Positions 35,554-43,395 of a DNA stretch of 64,000 bases are shown here, piece by piece (position 1 is the stretch's first letter; each line of letters opens with the position of its first letter). Position numbers and translations under genes: made by a program. The stretch is from an uncultured Bacteroidota bacterium. GTDB lineage: Bacteria > Bacteroidota > Bacteroidia > Chitinophagales > Chitinophagaceae. Under the pieces are notes generated by a model that saw only the letters and a list, made by a program, of their open reading frames with translations, did not search any database and was not told the DNA's origin. Where the stretch lies: NCBI GenBank assembly GCA_903853805.1, contig CAINUN010000016.1, forward strand, positions 99,900 through 163,899, given 5' to 3'.

Positions 35554-37737
35554 TTACATTATTAAGGTAATAAAGCCTTTCTTCTTCATAACGGTGCCTG
35601 ACAATAGACACTTCACTTGAATTTCATATGCATAATCACCTATTTCAGCTGTTACACCTTCAATAGTACCGTCCCATGGTTCATTGGTGGTAGAATGAAA
35701 TACTTGTTGCCCCCAACGATTAAATATTCTTGTATCAAAAACAACGAAACCAAAACCTGCCAATACTTTCCATGAATCATTTCTGCCATCATTATTAGGT
35801 GTAAAAGCAGATGGGATTGCTATCTCAGCTTCGCAGCATTTTTTTACCTGAACAGAAACAGAAACTTTTTCGCTTTCACAGCCATTGACAATTTGGCTAA
35901 CAAAAAATAGGTAATTAGCAATATTGGTGGCGTTTACTGTTGGCGCTAAAGTGCTTGGATTGTTTTGATTTTCATCATACCAAATCAGGTTATTGCCAAC
36001 ATTGTCTATAGAAACATTCTTGCCTTCTTCTTGACAAAATTCATAAAGAGTTTTTACAACTGGTAATTCAGTTGTGATGACTTGAACATGGAAAGTTGTG
36101 GTGGAAATGCAAGCACTTGTATCGGCACGAACATTTAAAGTGTAGTTTCCTTCACAAATAGAAGTGGGGTTAGTAATGAAAGGTTGTTGCATTGTACTCG
36201 AAAATCCGTTGGGTCCGCTCCATAAAAAATGATAACCAAGATAAGGTGGTGATATTTGAGCCAAAAGCTGTAGCGGGATATGACTGCATGTCACTATATT
36301 GTTCACAGAAATAGTTGGTGTAGGACTTGCAGTAAAATGAACGCTATCCAGCTTTACAGCACACCCTGAACTAGGGTAATTGCCAATCAAAAAATAGGTA
36401 GTTGGTTGATTAGGAAAAACAATTGGTTGCTTTTGGTTGAAATTGACAATAGATGATGACGGCATCCAATTAAACTGCATAATATCATCTCCATTAACTC
36501 GAATCAATACAGAATCACCTAAACAAATAGCAGTGTCAGGAGTAAGAATATTCATGCTTAAACTATCATACACAACCACAGAGACACTATCAAGAATAGC
36601 ATTTGTACTATTGCATGAGTACGGAGAAAGCAGTTTGATATTAATTGTCTTCTTTCCGTTTTTGGGTGTTAACAAACCAATAATTGAGAATGAAGCGGCT
36701 GCTGTATTGGGCAAGATGACAACACTGTCTGGTAATACATTGATATCGTAATTCTGTATTGCACTTCCACTATAATCAAGATGAAAAGTCTGTGCTGTAT
36801 TCAATGCAACGTTTCTAACGACATCAATATTAGCAGCCGAACAACCTTTTACTATAAACTGCTCTCCTAAATTATTTAAGCCTGCATTGTTGTTTAATAT
36901 AGCATTACCTGATTGCAAGCTTCCAGCTTCAATAAAAACACCAGAATCGTAGAGATGGTTGCCAGCATCCGCTATCACCATTTTTAAATGGTAAGTGGAA
37001 CAAGGAGCAACTGGATATTTTGCTTCAAGAATGTTTGTAAATCCCTTGTGCGTTATGTATGGACCATTTGTGTTATCAACATAATAGGATGTAAATGGTG
37101 AGCCTGGACCCATGGATGTACAATTAGACAAATTAAGGCCAGGTCCTGGGATACCATTATTAATACTGTTTATGGTTACTGGAATATTTGTGTTGGGAAC
37201 TATTGCCATATTTTTTTGCCCAGTTATTCCAGGTCCAGAAATAAAAAAAGCAAAAGCATCGTTGTAAGGACCACAGGTAGCGTTGATATATTCTTCCGAA
37301 GAAAAAACATAATTAAATTGAACGGAATCACCATTCGGAATAAAATCAAACTCCAATGAGCAGGCATCAAAAGTATTTTGACCAGCTAAACTATTTAAAG
37401 AAATATCGCCTGGAGCTAAAAAATTATAACTTGCTAATACACCAGATCCACCATTTAGTCCATTGATTCCTCCTTGTGTAGCAGCATAACCTGTTGACAT
37501 TACAATGCCACTATCTATACCAATTCCTCCAATAATAGCAGTAAAGATACCACTTGCTTTCAATGGGCAATTGAGCGTTGGGTTAATGATTATTACACCA
37601 GCTCCTGCTAATTTTTGTGCCAATGTAACAGCGGAAGAGGACGAGATAATATTTACTTGTGCATGACTTTGCCAACAAAAAAGTTGAACAAGAAAAATAG
37701 TTAGAACTACAAATCTATTACGTTTGGAAAATATCAT
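35554..37737 (-). CDS. T9SS-exported protein with choice-of-anchor L domain and type-B sorting domain
   Basis: A 727-residue secreted protein. A signal peptide (to about 26, ...QSHAQ) is followed by a choice-of-anchor L region (about 30-270; FDACSLEFDFIPNGDSVQFN, FSSEEYINATCGPYNDAFAF, VIADAGNHLYDSGVFIE). Ig-like/PKD-type modules occupy about 380-620. The gliding-motility-associated C-terminal (CHU_C, T9SS type B) domain closes it: IPSAFTPNNDGRNDSWKV, FDTRIFNRWGQQVF and EPWDGTIEG. Such proteins cross the outer membrane through the GldKLMN-dependent type IX system also encoded here. The function is probably adhesin-like; this is inferred. Confidence 0.9.
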   Translation of the reverse strand: MIFSKRNRFVVLTIFLVQLFCWQSHAQVNIISSSSAVTLAQKLAGAGVIIINPTLNCPLKASGIFTAIIGGIGIDSGIVMSTGYAATQGGINGLNGGSGVLASYNFLAPGDISLNSLAGQNTFDACSLEFDFIPNGDSVQFNYVFSSEEYINATCGPYNDAFAFFISGPGITGQKNMAIVPNTNIPVTINSINNGIPGPGLNLSNCTSMGPGSPFTSYYVDNTNGPYITHKGFTNILEAKYPVAPCSTYHLKMVIADAGNHLYDSGVFIEAGSLQSGNAILNNNAGLNNLGEQFIVKGCSAANIDVVRNVALNTAQTFHLDYSGSAIQNYDINVLPDSVVILPNTAAASFSIIGLLTPKNGKKTINIKLLSPYSCNSTNAILDSVSVVVYDSLSMNILTPDTAICLGDSVLIRVNGDDIMQFNWMPSSSIVNFNQKQPIVFPNQPTTYFLIGNYPSSGCAVKLDSVHFTASPTPTISVNNIVTCSHIPLQLLAQISPPYLGYHFLWSGPNGFSSTMQQPFITNPTSICEGNYTLNVRADTSACISTTTFHVQVITTELPVVKTLYEFCQEEGKNVSIDNVGNNLIWYDENQNNPSTLAPTVNATNIANYLFFVSQIVNGCESEKVSVSVQVKKCCEAEIAIPSAFTPNNDGRNDSWKVLAGFGFVVFDTRIFNRWGQQVFHSTTNEPWDGTIEGVTAEIGDYAYEIQVKCLLSGTVMKKKGFITLIM

Positions 37738-37752
37738 TTACGGTAATTGAAA

Positions 37753-37782
37753 CGAAGATAACAAGACTTGTTTTGTGTCAAA
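37753..37782 (-). promoter_or_regulatory. Promoter of the T9SS-exported protein
   Basis: Reverse-strand TTTG (37782-37779), 18 bases, TATCTTCG (37760-37753; one mismatch to TAnnTTTG), ending 15 bases before the ATG. Confidence 0.65.
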
Positions 37783-37828
37783 CAAATTTTACAACGTTGG
37801 AATTTGTAATTTTCGCCAAAGACTTGAT

Positions 37829-38551
37829 ATGGCTTTTTTGAAGAGTAGATTTAGGTTGCTCAATTTTCTTGTAAGATGGTTTGTTTATTTGTTGATTTCC
37901 TCCTTTGTTTATCTATTGTTTTGTAAATGGTTAATACCACCCATCACCCTAACACAATTTAGTGCAGTGGTTCATGGTTATGGATTAAATAGAGATTATG
38001 TAAGCTGGAATGAAATTTCTCCAAACGCAAAACTTGCAGCTATTGCCAGTGAAGATCAGTTATTCCCTGATCATGAAGGTTTTGATTGGAAAGCCATTGA
38101 AAAAAGCATGCAAGAAAAACCCATTCGAAAAAAGAATAAAGCAAGACCCAAAGGGGCAGCAGCAAGCACCATTTCGCAACAAACAGCAAAGAATGTATTC
38201 TTGTGGCAAGGAAGTGGTATTACCCGATATATTCGCAAAGCACCTGAGTTTGCATATACTTTTTTGATTGAAACCATTTGGGGTAAAAAAAGAATCATGG
38301 AAGTTTATCTCAACGTCATCGAAATGGGAAAAGGTGTTTTTGGAATTGAAGCTGCATCCCAAAAATATTTTCATAAATCTGCAAAATATCTTTCTCGTCA
38401 AGAAGCTGCAATGATTATTTCTTGTTTGCCAAATCCTAAAAAATTTACGGTAGTACCTGTCAGTAGACGTGTACAATGGCGTACACCTAGAATCCTTCGT
38501 CAAATGCAAATGATTGAATCAGACCCTGATATTAGTGAGCTAATTCATTAA
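37829..38551 (+). CDS. mtgA: Monofunctional peptidoglycan transglycosylase
   Basis: Inner-membrane GT51 enzyme that polymerises lipid II into glycan strands without a transpeptidase domain. The 240-residue protein has one N-terminal transmembrane helix (FVYLLISSFVYLLF). GT51 motifs follow: AAIASEDQLFPDHEGFDWKAI (catalytic Glu in EDQ), KGAAASTISQQTAKNVFLW, GKKRIMEVYLNVIEMGKGVFGIEAA, and AAMIISCLPNP. The frame is open from a GTG at 37775, but the -7-like TAATTTTCG at 37807-37815 lies inside that extension and the ATG at 37829 puts the signal anchor at the N terminus. Confidence 0.95.
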   Translation: MAFLKSRFRLLNFLVRWFVYLLISSFVYLLFCKWLIPPITLTQFSAVVHGYGLNRDYVSWNEISPNAKLAAIASEDQLFPDHEGFDWKAIEKSMQEKPIRKKNKARPKGAAASTISQQTAKNVFLWQGSGITRYIRKAPEFAYTFLIETIWGKKRIMEVYLNVIEMGKGVFGIEAASQKYFHKSAKYLSRQEAAMIISCLPNPKKFTVVPVSRRVQWRTPRILRQMQMIESDPDISELIH

Positions 38552-38581
38552 GCAATTTCGTTTTTTTACAAAGCATCTGTT

Positions 38582-38626
38582 AATGTGCTTCATGTTCTTT
38601 TCTTTTATTCAAGAAGAAAGCACATT
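38582..38626. other. Inverted repeat before a small ORF
   Basis: AATGTGCTT (38582-38590) and AAGCACATT (38618-38626) are perfect 9-base complements separated by 27 bases with further partial pairing. It could be an mtgA terminator without a U-tract or a structured leader of the following ORF. Confidence 0.35.
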
Positions 38627-38652
38627 TGTAACTCAAAACAAAAACAGGAGTT

Positions 38653-38919
38653 ATGGCTTATCAAAACGCATTTTTATTAGAAAGCAAAACAAACAAAATC
38701 TCTTCCTTTTCGTTCAAAAAAAGGAAAAAATCCATTAAGGAAAAAGCCGCTCTAACTCTTGAGTACGTCCTTATCGGATTGATGCTAAACACATACATGA
38801 CCTTGAGTTATCTATGGCTGTTTGCGCACAAAGTAAATTTGTTTAGGAAAAGTCTTTTGAAACCTCAGCAAATGTTGCCACAGCATCAAGGTTTTTTAGA
38901 GCACAGTTTGAGCTCATAA
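38653..38919 (+). CDS. Possible small membrane protein
   Basis: An 88-codon frame with an ATG preceded by AGGAG seven bases upstream, unusual in this AT-rich window. The product has a Lys-rich N-terminal third (KKRKKSIKEK), one hydrophobic segment (YVLIGLMLNTYMTLSYLWLF) and a basic tail, consistent with a single-pass inner-membrane protein. No family recognised. A structured inverted repeat precedes it. It could be spurious. Confidence 0.4.
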   Translation: MAYQNAFLLESKTNKISSFSFKKRKKSIKEKAALTLEYVLIGLMLNTYMTLSYLWLFAHKVNLFRKSLLKPQQMLPQHQGFLEHSLSS

Positions 38920-39097
38920 AGCTTTTACTTATTTCATCAGAGTGTAAATTATTGGTTAAGCTGTTGTAATCTCAACGTTAACCATAGTTCAGTTTTTGAA
39001 CAGAATTACAGTTGTTTACAACTTAGCCATAGAAATATCAAACAGATATTGTCTAAAAAAACGAATAAACACTAATCAAGATTTCAAAAACATACTC

Positions 39098-39280
39098 ATG
39101 AAAATTAAGCTGTCTTTACTTACTGCGTCTTTTATAATCAAAGTATATTTAGCACTCAGCAGCTTTATTGTTTTTCTTTTCTTTAAACCTAAAATGAAAG
39201 AGAAGAACATAGCTAAAAATAATACAGGATTTGACACCTCTTCTAATTCGAAGAAAGTCATTAAAGAAAAACTAATATAA
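39098..39280 (+). CDS. Possible very small membrane peptide
   Basis: A 60-codon frame from ATG at 39098: a hydrophobic helix (LTASFIIKVYLALSSFIVFLFF) then a Lys/Asn/Ser-rich tail. The frame is open from 38996, but the helix would then be internal. It fills an otherwise empty 385-base gap between the 88-codon ORF and the transketolase gene. No promoter or family support. Confidence 0.25.
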   Translation: MKIKLSLLTASFIIKVYLALSSFIVFLFFKPKMKEKNIAKNNTGFDTSSNSKKVIKEKLI

Positions 39281-39304
39281 ACTTGATAAAAAAGTAATTT
39301 TGGC

Positions 39305-40150
39305 TTAATAATCGCCTAAAGTTTCTTTTTGTTGGTTTAATGCTAAGGCTAATTGAGCGTCATTGGGCGCAATACCATGCCATTCATGTGTGCCTTCCAT
39401 AAAGTCAATGCCTTTACCCATTTCTGTTTTCATCAAAATGCACACAGGCTTCCCCTTTCGTAAATGATTGTTTTTGGCATTTTCGAGTGTATTTACAACC
39501 GCTACCATATTATTGCCATCCATTTCTATCACATCCCAACCAAAAGAAAGAAACTTATCTTTCAACGGCTCTATATTCATCACTGTTTTGGTAGCGCCAT
39601 CAATTTGTTGACCATTTACATCTACAGTAGCAATCAGGTTATCAATTTTATGATGTGCTGCAAACAAAATAGCTTCCCAATTTTGTCCTTCTTGCATTTC
39701 ACCATCACCATGCAAAGAGAAAACTGTAAAGTTATCTCCATTCATTTTTTTAGCAAGCGCAGCCCCGCAAGCAACACTCAATCCCTGTCCAAGAGAGCCA
39801 GAAGCAATTCGAACGCCAGGTAAACCTTCATGTGTGGTAGGATGTCCTTGCAAGCGAGCATTTAATTGACGAAAGCTAGCTAATTCTTTTACTGGAAAAT
39901 AGCCGCTTCTTGCCAATACACTATAGAAAACTGGAGAAATATGTCCATTGGAAAGGAAGAAAAGGTCTTCATTTTTCCCTTCCATTGAAAAACTTGAAGG
40001 GTTATGTTTCATCACTTTACAATAAAGTGCAACAAGGAAATCAGTACAACCTAGTGAGCCGCCTGGGTGTCCGCTTTGACAACCATGAACCATTCGTACA
40101 ATATCACGGCGAACTTGTGACGCCATATCTTTCAAGCCTTGCAATTCCAT
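39305..40150 (-). CDS. Transketolase, N-terminal (TPP-binding) subunit
   Basis: A 281-residue protein corresponding to the TPP-binding half of transketolase: SGHPGGSLGCTDFLVALY, NGHISPVFYS, the TPP signature GDGEMQEGQNWEAILFAA with VDVNGQQIDG, and EWHGIAPN at the end. In split transketolases the C-terminal pyrimidine-binding subunit is usually the next gene. Here no such gene follows; the next reverse-strand gene downstream is the T9SS-exported protein more than 1.5 kb away. The longer frame to 40234 is rejected because a TAATTTTG box lies at 40182-40175. A role in the non-oxidative pentose phosphate pathway is expected if the partner is elsewhere. Confidence 0.9.
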   Translation of the reverse strand: MELQGLKDMASQVRRDIVRMVHGCQSGHPGGSLGCTDFLVALYCKVMKHNPSSFSMEGKNEDLFFLSNGHISPVFYSVLARSGYFPVKELASFRQLNARLQGHPTTHEGLPGVRIASGSLGQGLSVACGAALAKKMNGDNFTVFSLHGDGEMQEGQNWEAILFAAHHKIDNLIATVDVNGQQIDGATKTVMNIEPLKDKFLSFGWDVIEMDGNNMVAVVNTLENAKNNHLRKGKPVCILMKTEMGKGIDFMEGTHEWHGIAPNDAQLALALNQQKETLGDY

Positions 40151-40174
40151 AACTTTCTGAAAAAATTTGTGCGG

Positions 40175-40182
40175 CAAAATTA
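40175..40182 (-). promoter_or_regulatory. -7 promoter box of the transketolase-subunit gene
   Basis: Reverse-strand TAATTTTG, 24 bases upstream of the chosen ATG at 40150. Confidence 0.55.
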
Positions 40183-40292
40183 ATGTTGAGACGCGAAAAA
40201 TTTGAGTTAGTGGATAACTTGTGGGGAGAAACATACTGTTATGACTTTTAACCTGTCTGCCTCTATCAAATTAATAAAGCTTCACTTCTATA

Positions 40293-40330
40293 TTAACCTA
40301 ATTGAAATGAAACCATTCCTTTTAGGTTAA
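40293..40330. other. Perfect 9-bp inverted repeat in the crcB/transketolase divergent gap
   Basis: TTAACCTAA (40293-40301) and TTAGGTTAA (40322-40330) are exact complements 20 bases apart. No U-tract follows on either strand, so a terminator is unlikely; an operator for a dimeric regulator is possible. Confidence 0.4.
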
Positions 40331-40405
40331 AAAAAACAATAAGGGTTCAAATAACAAATCAATGGTGTAAATTTTATAAGACAATATCAATTGTACACTT
40401 CTATA

Positions 40406-40413
40406 TACCTTTG
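40406..40413 (+). promoter_or_regulatory. -7 promoter box of crcB
   Basis: TACCTTTG, 14 bases before the crcB ATG. The nearest TTG (40391) is closer than usual. Confidence 0.5.
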
Positions 40414-40427
40414 TCTTTTCCTTTTTT

Positions 40428-40805
40428 ATGTTTCGTACTCTATTATTAGTTGGTATTGGTGGTGCTGTTGGTAGTATTGCACGATATTGCGTAAGCATGC
40501 TCCTTAATACAAAAATTCAATCAGAATTGCCCTTAGGCACTTTGGCGGTCAATGTTATTGGCTGCTTGATTATTGGATTGTTGTTTGGATTTGCCTCCCG
40601 ACATCAATGGACTAATAGTGACCTTATTTTGTTGGCTGGCACTGGCTTTTGTGGTGGCTTTACCACTTTCTCTTCTTTTGCCATGGAAAACATTTCACTG
40701 GTTCAAAAACAACAATTTCCGAATGCTATTATTTATAGTTTTATTAGCCTAATTTTGGGCATCAGCTTATGTAAGTTAGGCTTTCTTTTAGGAAACAAAT
40801 TATAA
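40428..40805 (+). CDS. crcB: Fluoride channel CrcB/FluC
   Basis: A 125-residue inner-membrane protein with four helices, the size of one FluC protomer; dual-topology dimers export fluoride. Hallmarks: GGAVGSIARYCVS (GxxxR), PLGTLAVNVIGCLIIGLL with the conserved Asn, and GFCGGFTTFSSFAMEN with the Phe-box TTFSSF and central Na+-site GGFTT. Its leader is too short and lacks the conserved core for a fluoride riboswitch. Upstream of cdd by 34 bases, possibly co-transcribed with it. Confidence 0.95.
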   Translation: MFRTLLLVGIGGAVGSIARYCVSMLLNTKIQSELPLGTLAVNVIGCLIIGLLFGFASRHQWTNSDLILLAGTGFCGGFTTFSSFAMENISLVQKQQFPNAIIYSFISLILGISLCKLGFLLGNKL

Positions 40806-40839
40806 ATACCAAGTACTTATTACTACCAAATCCCCTTGA

Positions 40840-41331
40840 ATGAAAAAATTCCAATTCCCTTTTAAACAAACTCAAAAAATAAAATTATCTGATGCTATTC
40901 AAAACCTAATTAGCAGGGCAGAAGAAGCAACTGAAAAAGCCTATGCTCCCTATTCTCATTTCAGGGTAGGAGCATCTGTTTTACTTGAAGACGGAACAAT
41001 ACTTACAGGTGCTAACCACGAAAATGCAGCTTATCCTGCAGGAGTATGCGCAGAACGTGCGGCTTTGTCAAATTTAGACATGAATGAAACTTCTAAGAAA
41101 GTGAAAGCAATAGCAGTCACTTATCGTTCGCATGAAGGTCATGGTAAACCAATTTCTCCTTGTGGTATTTGTCGTCAAACTATTCTTGAAGTGCAGCAAT
41201 GGCAATCTTCGCCTATTGCCATTTACATGTGCAGTCCAAATGGTCAAGTAGTTATGCTGGATGATGCTGGATTTCTTCTTCCTTTTTCCTTTGGAAGCGA
41301 ATACTTAGACTTATCGTCGGAAAACGAGTAG
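40840..41331 (+). CDS. cdd: Cytidine deaminase
   Basis: Pyrimidine salvage enzyme deaminating cytidine and deoxycytidine to uridine forms. The 163-residue protein has AYAPYSHFRVGASV, the active-site HENAAYPAGVCAERAAL (zinc Cys plus catalytic Glu in CAE) and PCGICRQ with the two further zinc cysteines. This is the tetrameric three-cysteine type, slightly longer than average owing to an N-terminal extension. It follows crcB in the same direction and ends two bases before the stop of the convergent gene. Confidence 0.96.
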   Translation: MKKFQFPFKQTQKIKLSDAIQNLISRAEEATEKAYAPYSHFRVGASVLLEDGTILTGANHENAAYPAGVCAERAALSNLDMNETSKKVKAIAVTYRSHEGHGKPISPCGICRQTILEVQQWQSSPIAIYMCSPNGQVVMLDDAGFLLPFSFGSEYLDLSSENE

Positions 41332-41333
41332 GT

Positions 41334-41954
41334 TTATTTAAAAGTATCTTCTAAAATTTCGCCTGTGGCGGCATCAATAATCATACTTTCCACTGTGCTA
41401 GCTTCTGGGTTATTTGCTGCTTTTATTACATCTCCAGTTAGGTAGTATTGAAATCTTTTTTCGAAAGGGTCGTACTCAATTTGGAAATCCGCTTCCTGCG
41501 CTTCAATATTTCTTTTCTTCACTAATGCCAAAGCTTGCTTTCGAGTAAGAAGATTACAAGGAAGATTCTTTATCACAAATTCAGGAACTACATCCAATCC
41601 CTTAGCGTTAAGTAGCTTTAAATGGTTATCTAGCTCCATTTCAATAACTGTTTCAATGCTATCATATGCTGTGCATGCAGAATATTTCATTTTTAAGTGA
41701 TAGCGAAGCATAACGCGAACTAATTTGCCTTCTGTATTTTTGCCTTTTTCCAATAAAAAATACTGTTGTTCTCCACCTTCCGAAGAATAATAAGGTGTGT
41801 AATAAAGCTTGGCAAAAGGCAATAAATGTTCTGGCAAAATGTGCTTTAAGCTTTTTTCTGCCTTCTTCAAAACTTCGTCATAAGAGTAAGACTGAGCTTT
41901 GCCTAAAATTGCAAAACCCAACATAGCAACAATCAGAAAATAACGTCTTAGCAT
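41334..41954 (-). CDS. Secreted protein of unknown function
   Basis: A 206-residue exported protein with a signal peptide (MLRRYFLIVAMLGFAILGKAQ). The rest is a single domain of alternating helix and strand. It ends with a segment FQYYLTGDVIKAAN ... IIDAATGEILEDTFK that resembles a PepSY-type beta hairpin; this similarity is weak and unverified. The frame is open to 41981, but a TATTTTTG box at 41967-41960 on the reverse strand places transcription downstream of that start. It converges with cdd. Confidence 0.75.
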   Translation of the reverse strand: MLRRYFLIVAMLGFAILGKAQSYSYDEVLKKAEKSLKHILPEHLLPFAKLYYTPYYSSEGGEQQYFLLEKGKNTEGKLVRVMLRYHLKMKYSACTAYDSIETVIEMELDNHLKLLNAKGLDVVPEFVIKNLPCNLLTRKQALALVKKRNIEAQEADFQIEYDPFEKRFQYYLTGDVIKAANNPEASTVESMIIDAATGEILEDTFK

Positions 41955-41959
41955 AATTT

Positions 41960-41967
41960 CAAAAATA
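41960..41967 (-). promoter_or_regulatory. -7 promoter box for the secreted-protein gene
   Basis: Reverse-strand TATTTTTG, five bases before the ATG at 41954. Confidence 0.5.
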
Positions 41968-42097
41968 AAGAAAATAAGCACAATATTGGAATAGGATACT
42001 GTTGGAATATGCTAATAAACTAAAAACTACCTTTGGGACTATCGATATTTGTCAAGTCAAAAAGGTAGTAGTCAATTTTAATTTCAGGATGAAGTGT

Positions 42098-43240
42098 CTA
42101 GCCTTTTAATACCGTGCGGCTAATCACAATTTTCTGCACTTCTGTGGTCCCTTCATATATCTGTGTGATTTTAGCATCGCGCATTAAGCGCTCCACATGA
42201 AATTCTTTTACGTAGCCATAACCGCCATGGATTTGAACGGCTTCACTAGTTACCCACTGAGCAATTTCTGATGCATATAACTTAGCCATAGATGCAGAAA
42301 GAGTATAATCTTGTCCTTGGTCTTTAGTCCATGCAGCTTTAAGGCACATGAGACGCGCACCTTCTATTGCAGTAGCCATATCAGCGAGTTTAAATGCAAT
42401 AGCTTGGTGATTCATGATTTCTGTTCCAAATGCTTTTCTTTCTTTAGAATATTTGAGTGACAATTCATAAGCACCGCTTGCGATTCCCAATGCTTGAGAG
42501 GCAATCCCAATTCTTCCACCAGCAAGTGTTTTCATCGCAAATGTGAAACCAAACCCATCATCACCTATGCGATTTTCTTTAGGCACTTTCACATCTTGGA
42601 ACATGATGCTGTGTGTATCGCTTCCACGAATACCCATTTTGTTTTCTTTAGCACCAACAGTTACTCCTGCCCATGCTTTTTCAACAATAAAAGCATTGAT
42701 ACCATGGTGTTTTTTCTCAGGATAGGTTTGTGCTATAACTAAGTAGTAATCGGCAGAACTACCGTTGGTAATCCAGTTTTTTGTACCGTTCAATAAATAA
42801 TAATCACCACAATCTTCAGCAGTTGTGCGCTGAGAAGTAGCATCAGAACCTGCTTCTGGCTCGCTTAAAAGAAACGCACCAATACTTTGACCTGTTGCCA
42901 AACGAGTGAGGTACTTTTGCTTTTGGTCTTCATTGCCATAAGTTTCTAAACCCCAGCAAACGAGTGAATTGTTCACACTCATACACACTGAGCAAGAAGC
43001 ATCTACTTTTGAAATTTCTTCCATTGCCAAAACATAGCTTATCGAATCCATGCCCGACCCGCCATATTTTGGATCAACCATCATTCCCATAAAACCAAGT
43101 TCGCCTAATTTCTGGATTTGTTCTTTAGGAAATTTTGCTTGGTCATCGCGTTCAATAACGCCAGGTAGTAATTCGGTACGTGCAAAATCACGTGCTGCCA
43201 TTTGTACGGCTATTTGTTCTTCAGAAAGTTGAAAGTTCAT
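42098..43240 (-). CDS. Acyl-CoA dehydrogenase (short-chain type)
   Basis: FAD enzyme for the first step of beta-oxidation or branched-chain amino-acid breakdown. The 380 residues contain the FAD/substrate loop FLLSEPEAGSDAT, NGTKNWITNGSSADYYLV and the signature RRAFG-like KERKAFGTEIMNHQAIAFKLA. The catalytic base is Glu in QIYEGTTEVQKIVISR near residue 365, the position used by short- and medium-chain enzymes. Substrate length cannot be fixed. A TAGGTTTG box lies 26 bases upstream. Electron-transfer flavoprotein genes are not in the window. Confidence 0.95.
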   Translation of the reverse strand: MNFQLSEEQIAVQMAARDFARTELLPGVIERDDQAKFPKEQIQKLGELGFMGMMVDPKYGGSGMDSISYVLAMEEISKVDASCSVCMSVNNSLVCWGLETYGNEDQKQKYLTRLATGQSIGAFLLSEPEAGSDATSQRTTAEDCGDYYLLNGTKNWITNGSSADYYLVIAQTYPEKKHHGINAFIVEKAWAGVTVGAKENKMGIRGSDTHSIMFQDVKVPKENRIGDDGFGFTFAMKTLAGGRIGIASQALGIASGAYELSLKYSKERKAFGTEIMNHQAIAFKLADMATAIEGARLMCLKAAWTKDQGQDYTLSASMAKLYASEIAQWVTSEAVQIHGGYGYVKEFHVERLMRDAKITQIYEGTTEVQKIVISRTVLKG

Positions 43241-43265
43241 AACAACAAAGAAATTTTTGAATGTG

Positions 43266-43273
43266 CAAACCTA
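43266..43273 (-). promoter_or_regulatory. -7 promoter box of the acyl-CoA dehydrogenase gene
   Basis: Reverse-strand TAGGTTTG matches TAnnTTTG; transcription would start near 43261, giving a leader of about 20 bases. Confidence 0.55.
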
Positions 43274-43395
43274 CATTTTTAACCGCAAAAAATCCATGAT
43301 TATCTGATTACAATCACTGCTTGATTTTTGAAGATGTTTTATTACTAATTTGCATTGCGAGCTATAATTATAAACCAACACTCTTCCTCCGTTTG

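Noticed and set aside
40209..40217. DnaA box / replication origin signal
   Set aside because: Only one near-match (complement TTATCCACT) is present, with no cluster and no dnaA, dnaN or gidA nearby.
40183..40427. Fluoride riboswitch before crcB
   Set aside because: The conserved core of that riboswitch is not visible, and the -7 box leaves only about 10 bases of leader.
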